Origin: Corynebacterium lujinxingii
Lineage (GTDB): Bacteria > Actinomycetota > Actinomycetes > Mycobacteriales > Mycobacteriaceae
Direction of reading: 5' to 3'
Assembly (NCBI RefSeq): GCF_014490555.1
Contig: NZ_CP061032.1
Location: 744,001-808,000 of the forward strand
DNA: 64,000 nucleotides
Part shown: positions 7,571 to 16,534 of the stretch, in pieces
Numbering within the stretch: the first letter of the stretch is position 1
How the letters are laid out: every line of letters starts with the position of its first letter
Translations under genes and position numbers: made by a program
The notes under the pieces: generated by a model
Told to the model about the DNA's origin: nothing
The model's input: the letters and a program-made list of their open reading frames with translations, nothing else
Databases searched by the model: none

Positions 7571-7996
7571 GTGCCAGGACCACCACCGAAGCGTGAAGAC
7601 CAGCGCCGCCGCCGCAACAAGAACCCGGACGGGTTGACCACTGTCACGGCTGCTGGCGGGAAGCGCCCGAAACTGCCGCGCGTGTCGCCGCACTGGCACC
7701 CGCTGATGAAGGACTGGTTCCGCTCACTGAAGGAGTCGGGCCAGTCGCAGTTCTACGAGGCGTCAGATTGGCAGACTGCGCGCCTTCTGGCGGAGATCAT
7801 GTCGCAGGAATTGAACTCGGGTGAGCCGGTGAAGGCCGCGATGCTCGGCGAGTTCAACCGCGCAGCGGCGTCGCTGATGACTACGGAGGGGGAGCGTCGC
7901 CGACTGCGGGTGGAGTTGCAGGCGCCGCAGGCCCAGGAGGACGGCGGGAAGGTCGTCTCGATTATGGACCGGTATCGGGAGAAGTTGTCGGAGTAG
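7571..7996 (+). CDS. Terminase small subunit (P27-like)
   Basis: A 141-residue protein starting at GTG 7571 behind a strong AAGGAGGTG ribosome site (7558-7566). The N-terminus is basic with a PGPPPKREDQRRRRN leader typical of P27-family small terminases, followed by a helical centre (DWQTARLLAEIMSQEL) and a C-terminal segment ending in DRYREKLSE. The small subunit recognises phage DNA and recruits the large subunit. It lies 9 bases before the large subunit, as expected. Confidence 0.85.
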   Translation: MPGPPPKREDQRRRRNKNPDGLTTVTAAGGKRPKLPRVSPHWHPLMKDWFRSLKESGQSQFYEASDWQTARLLAEIMSQELNSGEPVKAAMLGEFNRAAASLMTTEGERRRLRVELQAPQAQEDGGKVVSIMDRYREKLSE

Positions 7997-8005
7997 GAGG
8001 TGGGC

Positions 8006-9652
8006 ATGAGTAGTGTGCCTGCCCCACAGGATCGACTTGTCACGCTGCCGGAGGGGTTACCGGAGTTAACGCTTGGCTATGAGGCTTTGGTGTGGGCGGG
8101 TACGTACCTGCGGCACACGAACGGCATGCGGGCTGGGAAACATTGGGAGTTCTCTCGCGAGCAGGCCCGGTTCGTGTTGTGGTTCTACGCCGTTGATGAG
8201 AACGGCCGTTGGTTGTTCGACCGTGGTGACCGTCGTCTGGCGAAGGGGTCCGGCAAGTCGCCATTCGCCGCTGTGATGGCGTTGATCGAATTGCTCGCCC
8301 CGGTGCGGTTCGACCGGTTCGACCCGGACGTGCCCGGCGGGTGTGTCGGCAAGCCGGTGAATATGCCGTGGGTGCAGATCGCCGCGGTGTCGCTTGACCA
8401 GACGGAGAACACTATGCGGCACGTGCGCGCGATGGTGGCGCCTCAGCGGGCGCCGGAGTTGCACCGCGACTACGACCTCGACGTCGGCAAGACCCAGATT
8501 TTCGTTGCGCCGGAAGGCAAGCTTGAGGTCATCACGTCCTCGGCGGCGACCGCCGAGGGCGCTGAGGTTACTTGTGTTATCGGCGACGAGTTGGAGCACT
8601 GGACACCGTCAAACAGCGGCGTGGAGTTGCATAACACGCTGGTGGATAACTTGACGAAGTCCGGTAGCCGGTTCATCGGCACGTTGAACGCGTGGAAGCC
8701 CGGTATCGGCTCGGTGGGAGAGTCTGTTTTCGACGACTGGGTTGCCCAGGAGTCGGGCATGGCGAAGGCGAAGACCCGCATTTTGTACGACGCGCGGATC
8801 GCGCCGCCGGATACGGACCTGGCGGACGAGGAGTCGTTGCGCGCCGGGCTCGAGTTCGTCTATGCGGACGCGCCGTGGGCTGACATCGAGGCGATGATCT
8901 CGCGTATCTGGAAGACGTCGTCGAAGGTGGATGATTCGAAGCGGAAGTATTTGAACTGGCCGACCGCGTCGTCGGATTCGTGGGTGGACCCGCAGGATTG
9001 GGCGCAGATGGCCCGGCCTGGTGTGGTGCCGGCCGACGGTGAGGACGTGGTGCTGTTTTTCGACGGCTCGATGTCGAACGACCACACCGCGCTGATCGGC
9101 GCGCGGATGGACGACGGCCACATCTTCACTGTGGGGGTGTGGGCGCCGACGCAGGACACCCCGGATGATCGCCCGATGATCGACTACGAGGTTGTCGACG
9201 CGGCTGTCGACCGGGCGCATAAGCGCTGGAGCGTGGTCGCGTTTTTCGCGGACGTGCGCGAGTGGGAAGCCTACGTGCACAACATCTGGCCGGAGCGCTA
9301 CAAGAGCGAGTACCGGCTGTGGGCGTCGACAGGTGGGCGTAAGGCTGCGCCGATCGCGTGGGATATGCGCTCGCACGACTACGACTTCACCCAAGCGTCG
9401 GAACTTGTCGAACAGGAAATCCGCCAGCACTTGTTTACCCATGACGGTGATTCGCGGTTGACGCAGCACGTGCTGAACATGCGCCGGCATGAGGGGCGGT
9501 TCGGCATTGTGCCGCGCAAGGAGTCGCGCAAGTCATTGAAGAAGATCGACGCCGGTGTGTGCATGATCGGCGCGCGGATGGTGTGGGTGCTGGCGAAGCA
9601 GAAGGCGAAGAAGAAACGTAGCGGTAAGCGGAGAAAGGCGGTGCTGTTATGA
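8006..9652 (+). CDS. Terminase large subunit
   Basis: A 548-residue packaging motor. ATG 8006 is chosen because the upstream GTG at 8000 lies inside the GGAGGTG ribosome site. Motifs include a Walker A-like AKGSGKSP (residue ~78-85), Walker B in VIGDELEHW (~190), and a C-terminal RNase H-like nuclease region with FFDGSMSND (~350) and FFADVREW later supplying the acidic residues. It translocates DNA into proheads using ATP and makes the end cuts. The C-terminal tail is lysine-rich. Its TGA overlaps the portal start (ATGA, 9649-9652). Confidence 0.93.
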   Translation: MSSVPAPQDRLVTLPEGLPELTLGYEALVWAGTYLRHTNGMRAGKHWEFSREQARFVLWFYAVDENGRWLFDRGDRRLAKGSGKSPFAAVMALIELLAPVRFDRFDPDVPGGCVGKPVNMPWVQIAAVSLDQTENTMRHVRAMVAPQRAPELHRDYDLDVGKTQIFVAPEGKLEVITSSAATAEGAEVTCVIGDELEHWTPSNSGVELHNTLVDNLTKSGSRFIGTLNAWKPGIGSVGESVFDDWVAQESGMAKAKTRILYDARIAPPDTDLADEESLRAGLEFVYADAPWADIEAMISRIWKTSSKVDDSKRKYLNWPTASSDSWVDPQDWAQMARPGVVPADGEDVVLFFDGSMSNDHTALIGARMDDGHIFTVGVWAPTQDTPDDRPMIDYEVVDAAVDRAHKRWSVVAFFADVREWEAYVHNIWPERYKSEYRLWASTGGRKAAPIAWDMRSHDYDFTQASELVEQEIRQHLFTHDGDSRLTQHVLNMRRHEGRFGIVPRKESRKSLKKIDAGVCMIGARMVWVLAKQKAKKKRSGKRRKAVLL

Positions 9653-11106
9653 CGGTCCCTGTGGTGATGTCGAGCGGTCTCACCGAGGACGAGGCACGCC
9701 TGATTGGTCGGCTGCAGCATGATCTGGCGTCGTACCGGAAGAAGAACGTCACGAAGTGGCGTTACTACGACGGCGATGTCGAGCTGAAGAACATGGAGAT
9801 CGCGGTCCCGTCGAATCTGGTCAACGTTGACGCGTCGATTGGCTGGGGTGGGGTCATTGTCGACGCCCTGGAGGAGCGCATTGACTGGCTCGGCTGGACT
9901 GCCGACGAGGATCAGGCGGACGGGCTGCAGGCTGTCGCGCGAGAGAACCGGCTGTCTACGGAGTTCAACAAGGTCAAACTCGATTCGCTCGTCACCGGCG
10001 TCGGTTTCCTAGAGGTCACTGCCGGTGGTGCGGGGGAGCCGGATGTGATCATCAACGCAGTGTCATCCTCTGACGCGACATATCTGTGGGATGATCGCGC
10101 GAACCGTGTGTCGGCGGGTCTGGTGATGAAGCAGGGCCCGGAGGGGGAGGACCTGTTGACGTTGTATCTGCCGGATATGACGGTGACGGTGGTGCGTGAG
10201 CATGGCGAGTCCAGGGTGACGCGTCATGTGCATAACCGTGGCCGGTGTGGGCTGGTGGCGTTTCCGAACAAGTCGCGCGCCGGGCGCACTCGCGGCCAGT
10301 CTGAGTTGACGAAGCCGGTGCGGTACGCGATTGATCATGCGCAGCGCACGATTTTGGAGATGGAGTACAACCGCGAGATTTACACGACGCCGCAGAAGTG
10401 GTTCGCGAATATCCTGCCGGAGGATTTGGGTTTCGACCCGGAGTCTGACGCTGAGATGTCGGAGTTTGAGCGGATTAAGAAGGGCTTCGATGTTGCGATG
10501 ACTCGGGCGGTGATTCTTCCGACTCAGGAGGAGGATGGGAAGAATCCGTCGACTGGGCAGTATCAGTCGGCGCCGCCGACGCCGTACATCGACGAGTTGC
10601 AGATGATCACGCAGCTGCTGTCGTCGTATTCCGGTATTCCGCCGTCGTGGTTTGGGTTTCATACGGATAATCCGCCGTCGGCGGAGGGGCAGCGCGCGCT
10701 CGAGGCTCGTAACGTGAAGATGTCGGAGCGACGATGCACGTCCTATTCCGGCCCAATGGACGCGGATGTGGCGTTTATTGTGCAGTCGATTTTGGCTCAG
10801 CGGTCCGAGGAGGCTGCGGTGCCGACGCCGGAGTTTATGGCTGCGGTGTCGTCGCGGTGGCGTGACCCGGCGACGCCGACGGTTGCTGCTGCGACGGATG
10901 CGGTCACGAAGCAGATCGAGGTCGGCGCACTGGCGCGTAATTCCGTTGTGGCGTTGGAGCGGATGGGTTATTCGGATGCTGATATTCGTCGGATTCAGCA
11001 GGAGTGGTCGCAGGAGTCGTTCCGTGAGCTTTTGATGCTGGCGTCGAAGAAGGAGTTGCCGGCTGATCCGCTTGCGGAGGAGTTGGCGCGGCAGCGCACT
11101 GAGTAG
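9649..11106 (+). CDS. Portal protein (SPP1 gp6-like)
   Basis: A 485-residue protein. The family signature regions are visible: N-terminal helix LIGRLQHDLASYRKKN with YYDGD, a central VDALEERIDWLGW segment, RAGRTRGQSEL followed by the long helix AIDHAQRTILEMEYN, and a late FGFHTDNPPSAEGQRALEAR. This matches the SPP1 Gp6-like portal family. The portal ring occupies one capsid vertex and docks terminase and the neck. It is translationally coupled to the large terminase and followed by the MuF-like gene, the standard order. Confidence 0.92.
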   Translation: MTVPVVMSSGLTEDEARLIGRLQHDLASYRKKNVTKWRYYDGDVELKNMEIAVPSNLVNVDASIGWGGVIVDALEERIDWLGWTADEDQADGLQAVARENRLSTEFNKVKLDSLVTGVGFLEVTAGGAGEPDVIINAVSSSDATYLWDDRANRVSAGLVMKQGPEGEDLLTLYLPDMTVTVVREHGESRVTRHVHNRGRCGLVAFPNKSRAGRTRGQSELTKPVRYAIDHAQRTILEMEYNREIYTTPQKWFANILPEDLGFDPESDAEMSEFERIKKGFDVAMTRAVILPTQEEDGKNPSTGQYQSAPPTPYIDELQMITQLLSSYSGIPPSWFGFHTDNPPSAEGQRALEARNVKMSERRCTSYSGPMDADVAFIVQSILAQRSEEAAVPTPEFMAAVSSRWRDPATPTVAAATDAVTKQIEVGALARNSVVALERMGYSDADIRRIQQEWSQESFRELLMLASKKELPADPLAEELARQRTE

Positions 11107-11119
11107 GGAGGTGGTTGGT

Positions 11120-11833
11120 GTGCCACTAGGCGCAGCTGAACTCGCTGACTACTGGCAGATTATCGACCAGATTAACCGCATGGCCCAGGCTGACTTCGTC
11201 GCACTGTGGCGGATGCTGGAGGCCGAGGACAAGGACACGCTGTTTCGTGGTCTGCAGGCCGGTGTGCCGGAGATCGTCGAGCTGTACCGCAACGCCCAGG
11301 CGGACGCGGCGATGGTGTTCTACAACACCACCCAGGGCGTGGCCTACAGCCGGGCTGCCGCGACGACTGCGGGTCGGATCAACGAGGCCCAACTTGAGCA
11401 GATGCTGCGCTACGCAGTATTCGGCAAGGGGGTGTCCTCACCGGTCGGTCTGATTTCGGGTGCGATTCAGCAGATGGTGCTGGGTGGGGGGCGTGACTAT
11501 GCGAATGAGGCATTCGCCCGTGCCGGGGTGGGGTGGTATCGGGTGGCGCGGGCTGACGCTTGTGCGTTTTGCCGCATGCTCGCCACTCGTGGTGCTACGG
11601 AGTGGGAGCCGTACACGTCGGCGAACTCGGCGTTCTCGAAGGGCGGGCCGAGCGGTTACCAGTACCACAAGCACTGCCGGTGTATTCCGGTGCTGGCGTC
11701 TGAGTACAAGGTGCCGGACTATGTCAACGAGTGGACGGAGACTTACTACAAGGCGTCGGAGAAGGTGTCGTCGACGACTGATTTCCGGGCGATTCTGGCG
11801 GGTATGCGCGAGATCGACGGGATCAAACACTAG
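11120..11833 (+). CDS. MuF-like head morphogenesis protein
   Basis: A 237-residue protein. GTG 11120 is preferred: GGGAGG at 11106-11111 lies 8 bases upstream. The C-terminal region carries the cysteine/histidine signature of the minor head family: DACAFCRMLATRG then YHKHCRCIPV. Placement right after the portal is diagnostic. Such proteins are minor capsid components that may be ejected with DNA or help portal incorporation. The N-terminal half is helical. No toxin domain is fused, unlike some long MuF proteins. Confidence 0.87.
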   Translation: MPLGAAELADYWQIIDQINRMAQADFVALWRMLEAEDKDTLFRGLQAGVPEIVELYRNAQADAAMVFYNTTQGVAYSRAAATTAGRINEAQLEQMLRYAVFGKGVSSPVGLISGAIQQMVLGGGRDYANEAFARAGVGWYRVARADACAFCRMLATRGATEWEPYTSANSAFSKGGPSGYQYHKHCRCIPVLASEYKVPDYVNEWTETYYKASEKVSSTTDFRAILAGMREIDGIKH

Positions 11834-11849
11834 CCAGACGGAGCAGACA

Positions 11850-11904
11850 CCCAGGTGCAAGTCCTGGGCTGGCACTAACCCCTACACGGAAGGTGTGGGG
11901 GTTT
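11850..11904 (+). terminator. Two hairpins between MuF-like and scaffold genes
   Basis: CCCAGG (11850-11855) pairs with CCTGGG (11863-11868), and a second stem AACCCCTACAC (11877-11887) pairs with GTGTGGGGGTT (11893-11903; one non-Watson-Crick position), followed by a short T-run. The second looks like an attenuating terminator that could adjust the level of capsid genes relative to the portal. Confidence 0.5.
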
Positions 11905-11956
11905 CATCATGCCCCGCATGGGGCGACCCACACCTGAAACAGGGAGACGATCAACG

Positions 11957-12523
11957 ATGTTCAAGACCTACCCGATTTGGCTGCGCGCTATCGAAGGATC
12001 TGAGGCTGGCGGTTCTGTCGGCGCTGACGGTGAGCCCGAAAAGGGCGCCGATGGCAACGGCGATAAGCCCCAGGGCGACGGCCAGGAGTCGGACGACTCC
12101 GAGCAGGTCGACTGGAAGGCACGCTTCGAACAGGCCCAGCAGGACGCCGAGAAGTGGAAGGCGCACTCCCGCAAATGGGAAGACCGTGCCAAGGCCAAAA
12201 ACGACGGCAACGATAGCGGCAACGACGATATCCGCGCGCGCCTGGCCGAAGTCGAACAGAACCTCAAGGACGCCCGCGCTGAAAACGAGCGCGTGAAAAC
12301 CGAACGGTTGAAGTTCGAACTCGGCGCCGAATACGGACTGTCTAAAGACGATGTTGATCTGCTGCGAGGTAACGAGGACGACATGCGCGCACTCGCGCAA
12401 CGCCTCGGTGAGAAGCACGAGCAGCACTACCCCGAAAACCCGTATCAGGGCCGCGGAAGCCAGGGCAGCGCGAAGCAAAACGCTGAAGCCTGGGCCAAGG
12501 AACTGCTGGGGAAAGATTCCTGA
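11957..12523 (+). CDS. Scaffolding protein
   Basis: A 188-residue, strongly charged protein. ATG 11957 follows AGGGAGA (11941-11947). After a short head, residues 18-48 are Gly/Glu/Asp-rich and disordered, then a long coiled coil (ARFEQAQQDAEKWKAHSRKW through LAEVEQNLKDARAENERVK), and a C-terminal globular piece with YGLSKDDVDLLRG. That arrangement and its position before decoration and capsid genes fit a phage scaffold, which templates the prohead and is then lost. No protease motif is apparent. Confidence 0.83.
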   Translation: MFKTYPIWLRAIEGSEAGGSVGADGEPEKGADGNGDKPQGDGQESDDSEQVDWKARFEQAQQDAEKWKAHSRKWEDRAKAKNDGNDSGNDDIRARLAEVEQNLKDARAENERVKTERLKFELGAEYGLSKDDVDLLRGNEDDMRALAQRLGEKHEQHYPENPYQGRGSQGSAKQNAEAWAKELLGKDS

Positions 12524-12549
12524 AATTTGACTGCATAGGAGGATAAAGA

Positions 12550-12921
12550 ATGCAGTTCGCACCCCGTTACCAGGTGCGCGGCGACGTGTCTGTCCAGAAG
12601 TGGCTCGGCTCCGCCCACGCCACGGACAATGCACGCACCGTCACCATCGACGGCACCAAGCTCGACGCTTTCACCGAACGCGGTTTCGTGCCCGCCGGCA
12701 CCCCGCTGACCGCGGCAGAGGGCGGCAAGTTCGCCCCCGCGACCGCCAGCGACGAGCTCGCCGGCTTCCTGCTTGTCGACCAGCCGGTCGACACCACCGC
12801 TGACGTGATCGCGCCGCTGCTTGACCACGGCCGCATCCGCGTCAAGTTCCTGCCCGAGGGTGCGCCGGACGTCACTGCGATGCCGGCCAACCCGCACTTC
12901 ATCTTCGTGAAGGAGGCCTAG
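12550..12921 (+). CDS. Head decoration protein (gpD-like)
   Basis: A 123-residue protein preceded by AGGAGGATAAAG (12537-12548). Features such as TERGFVPAGTPLT, GGKFAPATA and AGFLLVDQPVDT are typical of small capsid decoration proteins in the gene slot directly before the lambda gpE-like major capsid. It would bind the expanded capsid surface and stabilise it. The stop is 3 bases before the capsid start, whose ribosome site lies in this gene's last codons. Confidence 0.78.
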   Translation: MQFAPRYQVRGDVSVQKWLGSAHATDNARTVTIDGTKLDAFTERGFVPAGTPLTAAEGGKFAPATASDELAGFLLVDQPVDTTADVIAPLLDHGRIRVKFLPEGAPDVTAMPANPHFIFVKEA

Positions 12922-12924
12922 ACC

Positions 12925-13935
12925 ATGGCTCTTTGGACTGATGTTGCAGACCCGCAGGAGCTGACGGTTGTCGCGCGCGAAGCCGCCCGCGATCGCGAAA
13001 AGCGTGACGAGTTCAACCTGGCGCAGTTCCTGCCCAACGAGCACACGCTCTCCCAGACCGTCACCCTTGAGGCCGGTGAGAACGGTTTCGTGGAGGCCGC
13101 TGAGTACCGCGCCTACGACGCAGAGACCCCGATCGGTGGCCGTGGTGAGGGCAGCCGTCGGATCGTGTTCGAGTTGCCGCCGCTCGGTCAGAAGCGTCGA
13201 GTGTCTGAGTACAACCAGTTGATGTTCCTCGGCGAGGGTGGCGAGTCCGCTATCCGCACCGCCATCGGTAAGGCGGCGGTGCTGCGTGGCCAGGCTGTTG
13301 CTGACCGCATGGAGCTCGAGCGTGGTCGTGTGCTGGTGTCCGGCAAGGCCGCGATCAACGAGAACGGTTTCATTGTCGATTCCGATTTTGGTCGTGACGA
13401 GGATCTGACTGTCACCGCGGGCACGAAGTGGGGCGAGGCGAGCGCCGATCCGGTGCAGGACATTCTGGACTGGGCTGAGGCATACTCCGATGCCAACGGC
13501 GAGGCCCCGGCGTACATCGTCGCCTCCACCAAGGCGATCGGAGCGCTGGCGAAGTACAACGGCTTCCTGCCGAAGGACTCCATCCGTCGCCGCGCGTCGT
13601 TCGACGAGATCAACGCGCTGCTCGAGTCCGAGGGTCTGCCGCAGCTGGTGAAGTATGACCGCCGCGTCCGCGTCAACGGCGTGGCCGAGCGCGTCATCCC
13701 GGAGGACACCCTGCTGTTCCTGCCGGACGCCGCCGCCGGTCTGGGCAAGACCTTCTGGGGCACCACCCTGGAGTCCCTGGACCCGAAGTACGGCATCCAG
13801 ACCGAGGACCGCCCGGGCATTGTTGCCGGTGCGTACCAGGACGAGGATCCGCGCGGCGTGTGGGTCAAGGCTGCCGCCATCGGTATGCCGGCGCTCGCAG
13901 ACGCGAACCTCGCGATGGCCGCAACCGTTCTCTAA
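12925..13935 (+). CDS. Major capsid protein (lambda gpE-like)
   Basis: A 336-residue protein of the size and gene position of gpE-family capsid proteins. The region DEFNLAQFLPNEHTLSQTV, then PIGGRGEGSRRIVFELPPLG and RVSEYNQLM, is characteristic. The C-terminal third ends with VWVKAAAIGMPALADANLAMAATVL, the usual capsid tail. It builds the T-number shell together with the upstream decoration protein. High-expression codons (GAG, GGC, CGC) dominate. Confidence 0.9.
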   Translation: MALWTDVADPQELTVVAREAARDREKRDEFNLAQFLPNEHTLSQTVTLEAGENGFVEAAEYRAYDAETPIGGRGEGSRRIVFELPPLGQKRRVSEYNQLMFLGEGGESAIRTAIGKAAVLRGQAVADRMELERGRVLVSGKAAINENGFIVDSDFGRDEDLTVTAGTKWGEASADPVQDILDWAEAYSDANGEAPAYIVASTKAIGALAKYNGFLPKDSIRRRASFDEINALLESEGLPQLVKYDRRVRVNGVAERVIPEDTLLFLPDAAAGLGKTFWGTTLESLDPKYGIQTEDRPGIVAGAYQDEDPRGVWVKAAAIGMPALADANLAMAATVL

Positions 13936-13946
13936 GGGGGTAACGC

Positions 13947-14135
13947 ATGGCGAAGATCAAGAATGATTTCTTCGGCGTGGTCTACGCCCGCAAGAAGAAC
14001 GGTGAACTTGTGAAACTGCGTGCGGGTGACACGGTGCCTTCTGGTGTGGAGGTGCGTGGCGACCTGCACGCGCCGACTGCATCTAAGGGAGGTACCCGTG
14101 CAAAGTCCATCACCGCCGATAGCGACACCGACTGA
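13947..14135 (+). CDS. Small phage protein, unknown
   Basis: A 62-residue basic-to-acidic protein between capsid and connector genes, preceded by AAGGGGG (13935-13941). It begins AKIKNDFFGVVYARKKNGELVKL, suggesting a small beta fold. Many phages carry a comparable tiny gene here; its role is unknown. It overlaps the following connector gene's start by 38 bases. Confidence 0.65.
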   Translation: MAKIKNDFFGVVYARKKNGELVKLRAGDTVPSGVEVRGDLHAPTASKGGTRAKSITADSDTD

Positions 14136-14487
14136 TGTAGCCAAGCGCCTCGGACGAGACCTCGACGACGGCGAACTCGACGCCGTCGACGGTCTGCTTG
14201 AGGAGGCGGAAGTGCTTATCGAGGGCTACCTCGGCAAGATTCCGCAGCCGGTGCCGCGCCGGGTAACGGTCGTGGCGTCGCGCATGGTCGCCCGCGTCCT
14301 GGAGCAGCCTGACGCAGAAGCGTTCTACGCGGAGAGCGTCCAGCACGCGGCAGGGCCGTTCTCGGAGACGAAGCGGTTCTCCACCGGTGCGTCTGGTGGA
14401 GCACCGTGGTTGACGGCTGCGGACAAGCAGTCGCTTAGGCAGGCCCGAAGCGGTGGCCGCGGGATTTACACGATCGGGATCGGGTGA
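14098..14487 (+). CDS. Head-tail connector protein (adaptor, gp15/gp6-like)
   Basis: A 129-residue helical protein starting at GTG 14098 behind AAGGGAGGT (14085-14093). Sequence such as DVAKRLGRDLDDGELDAVDGLLEEAEVLI, then VPRRVTVVASRMVARVLE, and a GPFSETKRFS loop fits the phage adaptor family that binds under the portal. It is the first of a run of five small neck genes leading to the major tail protein. Confidence 0.82.
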   Translation: MQSPSPPIATPTDVAKRLGRDLDDGELDAVDGLLEEAEVLIEGYLGKIPQPVPRRVTVVASRMVARVLEQPDAEAFYAESVQHAAGPFSETKRFSTGASGGAPWLTAADKQSLRQARSGGRGIYTIGIG

Positions 14488-14493
14488 GGACCT

Positions 14494-14886
14494 GTGGTGT
14501 TTACTCGTTTGCCGTTCGAGGTCGTCCGGGTGCGGCGCACCCACACCTACGTCGAGCCTGCGGGTGAGACGAGGTACGACGACCTCGGTAACCCGATCGA
14601 GACCGACGAGTTGGGCAACGACACGGTCACCGAGGAACGCGACATTGTCCGTGTTGCGGGGTGGGCGGTGCCGCGCGCGGCGGAGCCGAAACTTGCCGGA
14701 CATGCCCGGCGCACCGTCGAGGTCGAACTGTTTGCACCGGTTGGCACGTTTCGTCCGCAGGACGCGGTCGAACTCCCGGAGCGCGACGACGTCCTCGAAG
14801 TTATCGGCGAGCCGGAGAACTACGAGCACAACCTGTTTGGCTGGGCACCCGGCCTAGAAGTGGTCAACCTGGGAGGTACGCAGTGA
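14494..14886 (+). CDS. Probable head-tail stopper protein
   Basis: A 130-residue beta-rich protein with RVRRTHTYVEPAGETRYDDLGNP and a later VELPERDDVLEVIGEPENY, typical of the small beta-barrel stopper that closes the portal channel. GTG 14494 or GTG 14497 could be the start; GAGGA at 14486-14490 favours the latter slightly. Assignment rests mainly on gene order (adaptor, stopper, tail completion). Confidence 0.65.
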   Translation: MVFTRLPFEVVRVRRTHTYVEPAGETRYDDLGNPIETDELGNDTVTEERDIVRVAGWAVPRAAEPKLAGHARRTVEVELFAPVGTFRPQDAVELPERDDVLEVIGEPENYEHNLFGWAPGLEVVNLGGTQ

Positions 14887-15080
14887 AGCAACGCTGGGCG
14901 CTAGTGAAGACCCCGAACTCGGACGATTTCGTCCGCGTTGGGTCGATGTCGTTCGACGGCGGCTCCCTAATCATCTTCGAAGACGGCGATCGGCGCGTGG
15001 TAAAGCGCGCGTATGGCCCGGGTGGGTGGTTGTCGTTCGAGTGGAAGGAGCCAGAGAATGCCAGCGAGGTACAAGCCTAA
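14883..15080 (+). CDS. Small neck-region protein, unknown
   Basis: A 65-residue protein at GTG 14883, overlapping its upstream neighbour by four bases (GTGA), after GGGAGG (14871-14876). It is mostly beta: KQRWALVKTPNSDDFVRVG, SLIIFEDGDRRVVKRAYG. No family recognised. The tight overlap with both neighbours makes it a real gene of the neck operon. Confidence 0.65.
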   Translation: MKQRWALVKTPNSDDFVRVGSMSFDGGSLIIFEDGDRRVVKRAYGPGGWLSFEWKEPENASEVQA

Positions 15081-15291
15081 CCGTGCGGGACTACGTGAAG
15101 TCCTGGCCTCTGCGCCGGTCGCGTCCTTGGTCGCCGACCACGCCGAGCGCATCGCCGCCGAATGCGGTGACGGGTTCGTCGCGTCGCAGCGTATGGGCAA
15201 GTCGCGCCAGCGCGCGATCGTCTACGCGGACACGTGGTCGGCGAAGCACCGTGACGCGCGGGAGAACGTGATGGTGCGGGTGCTTGGCTGA
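15058..15291 (+). CDS. Small tail-completion/neck protein (HK97 gp10-like candidate)
   Basis: A 77-residue protein from ATG 15058 with GGAAGGAG upstream at 15042-15049. It contains LREVLASAPVASLVADHAERIAAECGDG and ends with ENVMVRVLG, a shortened version of the helix-plus-strand pattern of HK97 gp10-like proteins. It overlaps the previous gene by 23 bases and the next by three (TGATG at 15289-15293). Role in joining head and tail is inferred from order. Confidence 0.68.
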   Translation: MPARYKPNRAGLREVLASAPVASLVADHAERIAAECGDGFVASQRMGKSRQRAIVYADTWSAKHRDARENVMVRVLG

Positions 15292-15653
15292 TGGCAGGTA
15301 TCTCCGCGCAAAAGATCGCAGTTGCCGCGCTCCGGGACGCCCTTGGCGTCCGTGTGTCGACGCAACTGCCGGACAGTAGAAACAGGCCGGATCGTTTCGT
15401 TGTCCTCTCGCGCATCGGTGGCGGGTCCGACGACTGGGCGACGAAAGACCCGCGCTTTCTCATCGAGTGCTACGACACCTCCGAACTAGGGGCTGAAGAA
15501 CTCGCCGACGGAGCGTGGGATGCATGGGCGGGTCTTCGCGGGCCCGCCCCGCTGCACCGTGCATATTCCGACAACAATCTGACCCGCTACGACAACCCGG
15601 ATTTGAAGCATCATCGCTTCCAGTTCACGGGTGGCCTGCAGTTGCGGCGCTGA
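15291..15653 (+). CDS. Tail terminator protein
   Basis: A 120-residue protein immediately before the major tail protein, the usual site of the tail terminator. It shows LRDALGVRVSTQLPDSRNRPDRFVVLSRIGGG and FLIECYDTSELGAEELADGAWDAW, matching the alpha/beta terminator fold that caps the tail tube once it reaches the tape-measure length. Start ATG 15291 overlaps the previous stop. Confidence 0.78.
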   Translation: MAGISAQKIAVAALRDALGVRVSTQLPDSRNRPDRFVVLSRIGGGSDDWATKDPRFLIECYDTSELGAEELADGAWDAWAGLRGPAPLHRAYSDNNLTRYDNPDLKHHRFQFTGGLQLRR

Positions 15654-15719
15654 CGCGCTGGGTGCAGGTGGTTTTCCTTTTCAGGCCCGGTCCAACGATC
15701 CTGAAAGGACTGAGCAGCA

Positions 15720-16361
15720 ATGGCTGTGAACATCAACAACGCGTTCGTCGGTACCCCACCGATTGATGGTGGCGTGTACTTCAACGCACCGGTCGGTACT
15801 CCGCTGCCGACTTCCGCGACCGAGATGCCCGACGATGCCTTCATCGATCACGGCGCGATTGGCCCGGACGGCTTCAACGTCCAGCCGACCCGCACATCCA
15901 ACACTGAGAAAATGTTCGGTGGCGGTGACTGGGTCGACACCCAGGACGACTACACCGAGGAAGTCACCCTGACATTCCTCGAGGACGACAACGAGGGTGT
16001 CATCGACACGATATACGGCGAGGACAATGTGGTGATCACCCCAGGTGCAGAGGGCACCCAGAAGACGATTTACCACACCAAGCAGCGTCTGCCGATCAAG
16101 TCGCACGTTATCCGCGCTATGGACGGCGACAAGTACAAGACTTATGTCATCCCGCGCGGTCGTATCACCACGGCGGAGAAGACCGCGGATGTGCACACCG
16201 CGTCGACGAAGTACAACGTCACGATCAAGGCGTTCCCGTACGTGCTCGAGGACGCGGACGGTGAGGACCGCGAGGTGTACGTCGTGGAGTACCGCGACGA
16301 CGGCCGTCCGGCCGAGGAGACTCGCGAGACCGCGAACGCGGAGGCCGGCGCCACCCAGTAG
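15720..16361 (+). CDS. Major tail protein
   Basis: A 213-residue protein preceded by GAAAGGA (15704-15710). It begins MAVNINNAFVGTPPIDGGVYF and contains PDDAFIDHGAIGPDGFNVQPT, EVTLTFLED and RAMDGDKYKTYVIPRGRI, the pattern of siphovirus tube subunits. The C-terminal 30 residues are Glu/Arg/Ala-rich. It polymerises into the long flexible tail tube. A terminator-like hairpin follows. Confidence 0.88.
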   Translation: MAVNINNAFVGTPPIDGGVYFNAPVGTPLPTSATEMPDDAFIDHGAIGPDGFNVQPTRTSNTEKMFGGGDWVDTQDDYTEEVTLTFLEDDNEGVIDTIYGEDNVVITPGAEGTQKTIYHTKQRLPIKSHVIRAMDGDKYKTYVIPRGRITTAEKTADVHTASTKYNVTIKAFPYVLEDADGEDREVYVVEYRDDGRPAEETRETANAEAGATQ

Positions 16362-16369
16362 CGCCAGCA

Positions 16370-16393
16370 ACCCCTGGGCGGAGCAGCAGGGGT
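16370..16393 (+). terminator. Hairpin after major tail gene
   Basis: ACCCCTG (16370-16376) pairs with CAGGGGT (16387-16393) and is followed by CAACAAAT rather than a clean T-run. It probably reduces read-through from the highly needed tail-tube gene into the chaperone and tape-measure genes. The 173-base gap up to 16534 holds nothing else clear. Confidence 0.45.
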
Positions 16394-16534
16394 CAACAAA
16401 TACCACTGCTCCCCATTCTCACCCGGTGAACGCAGGGAAAATCACTCCCTTTGGACCGGGCCTGCCCTGACTTTCACCGGGTGGGCCTAAACGTTGCCCG
16501 GTCCAACAACCCCAACCCGAAAGGTCTGGTCCAC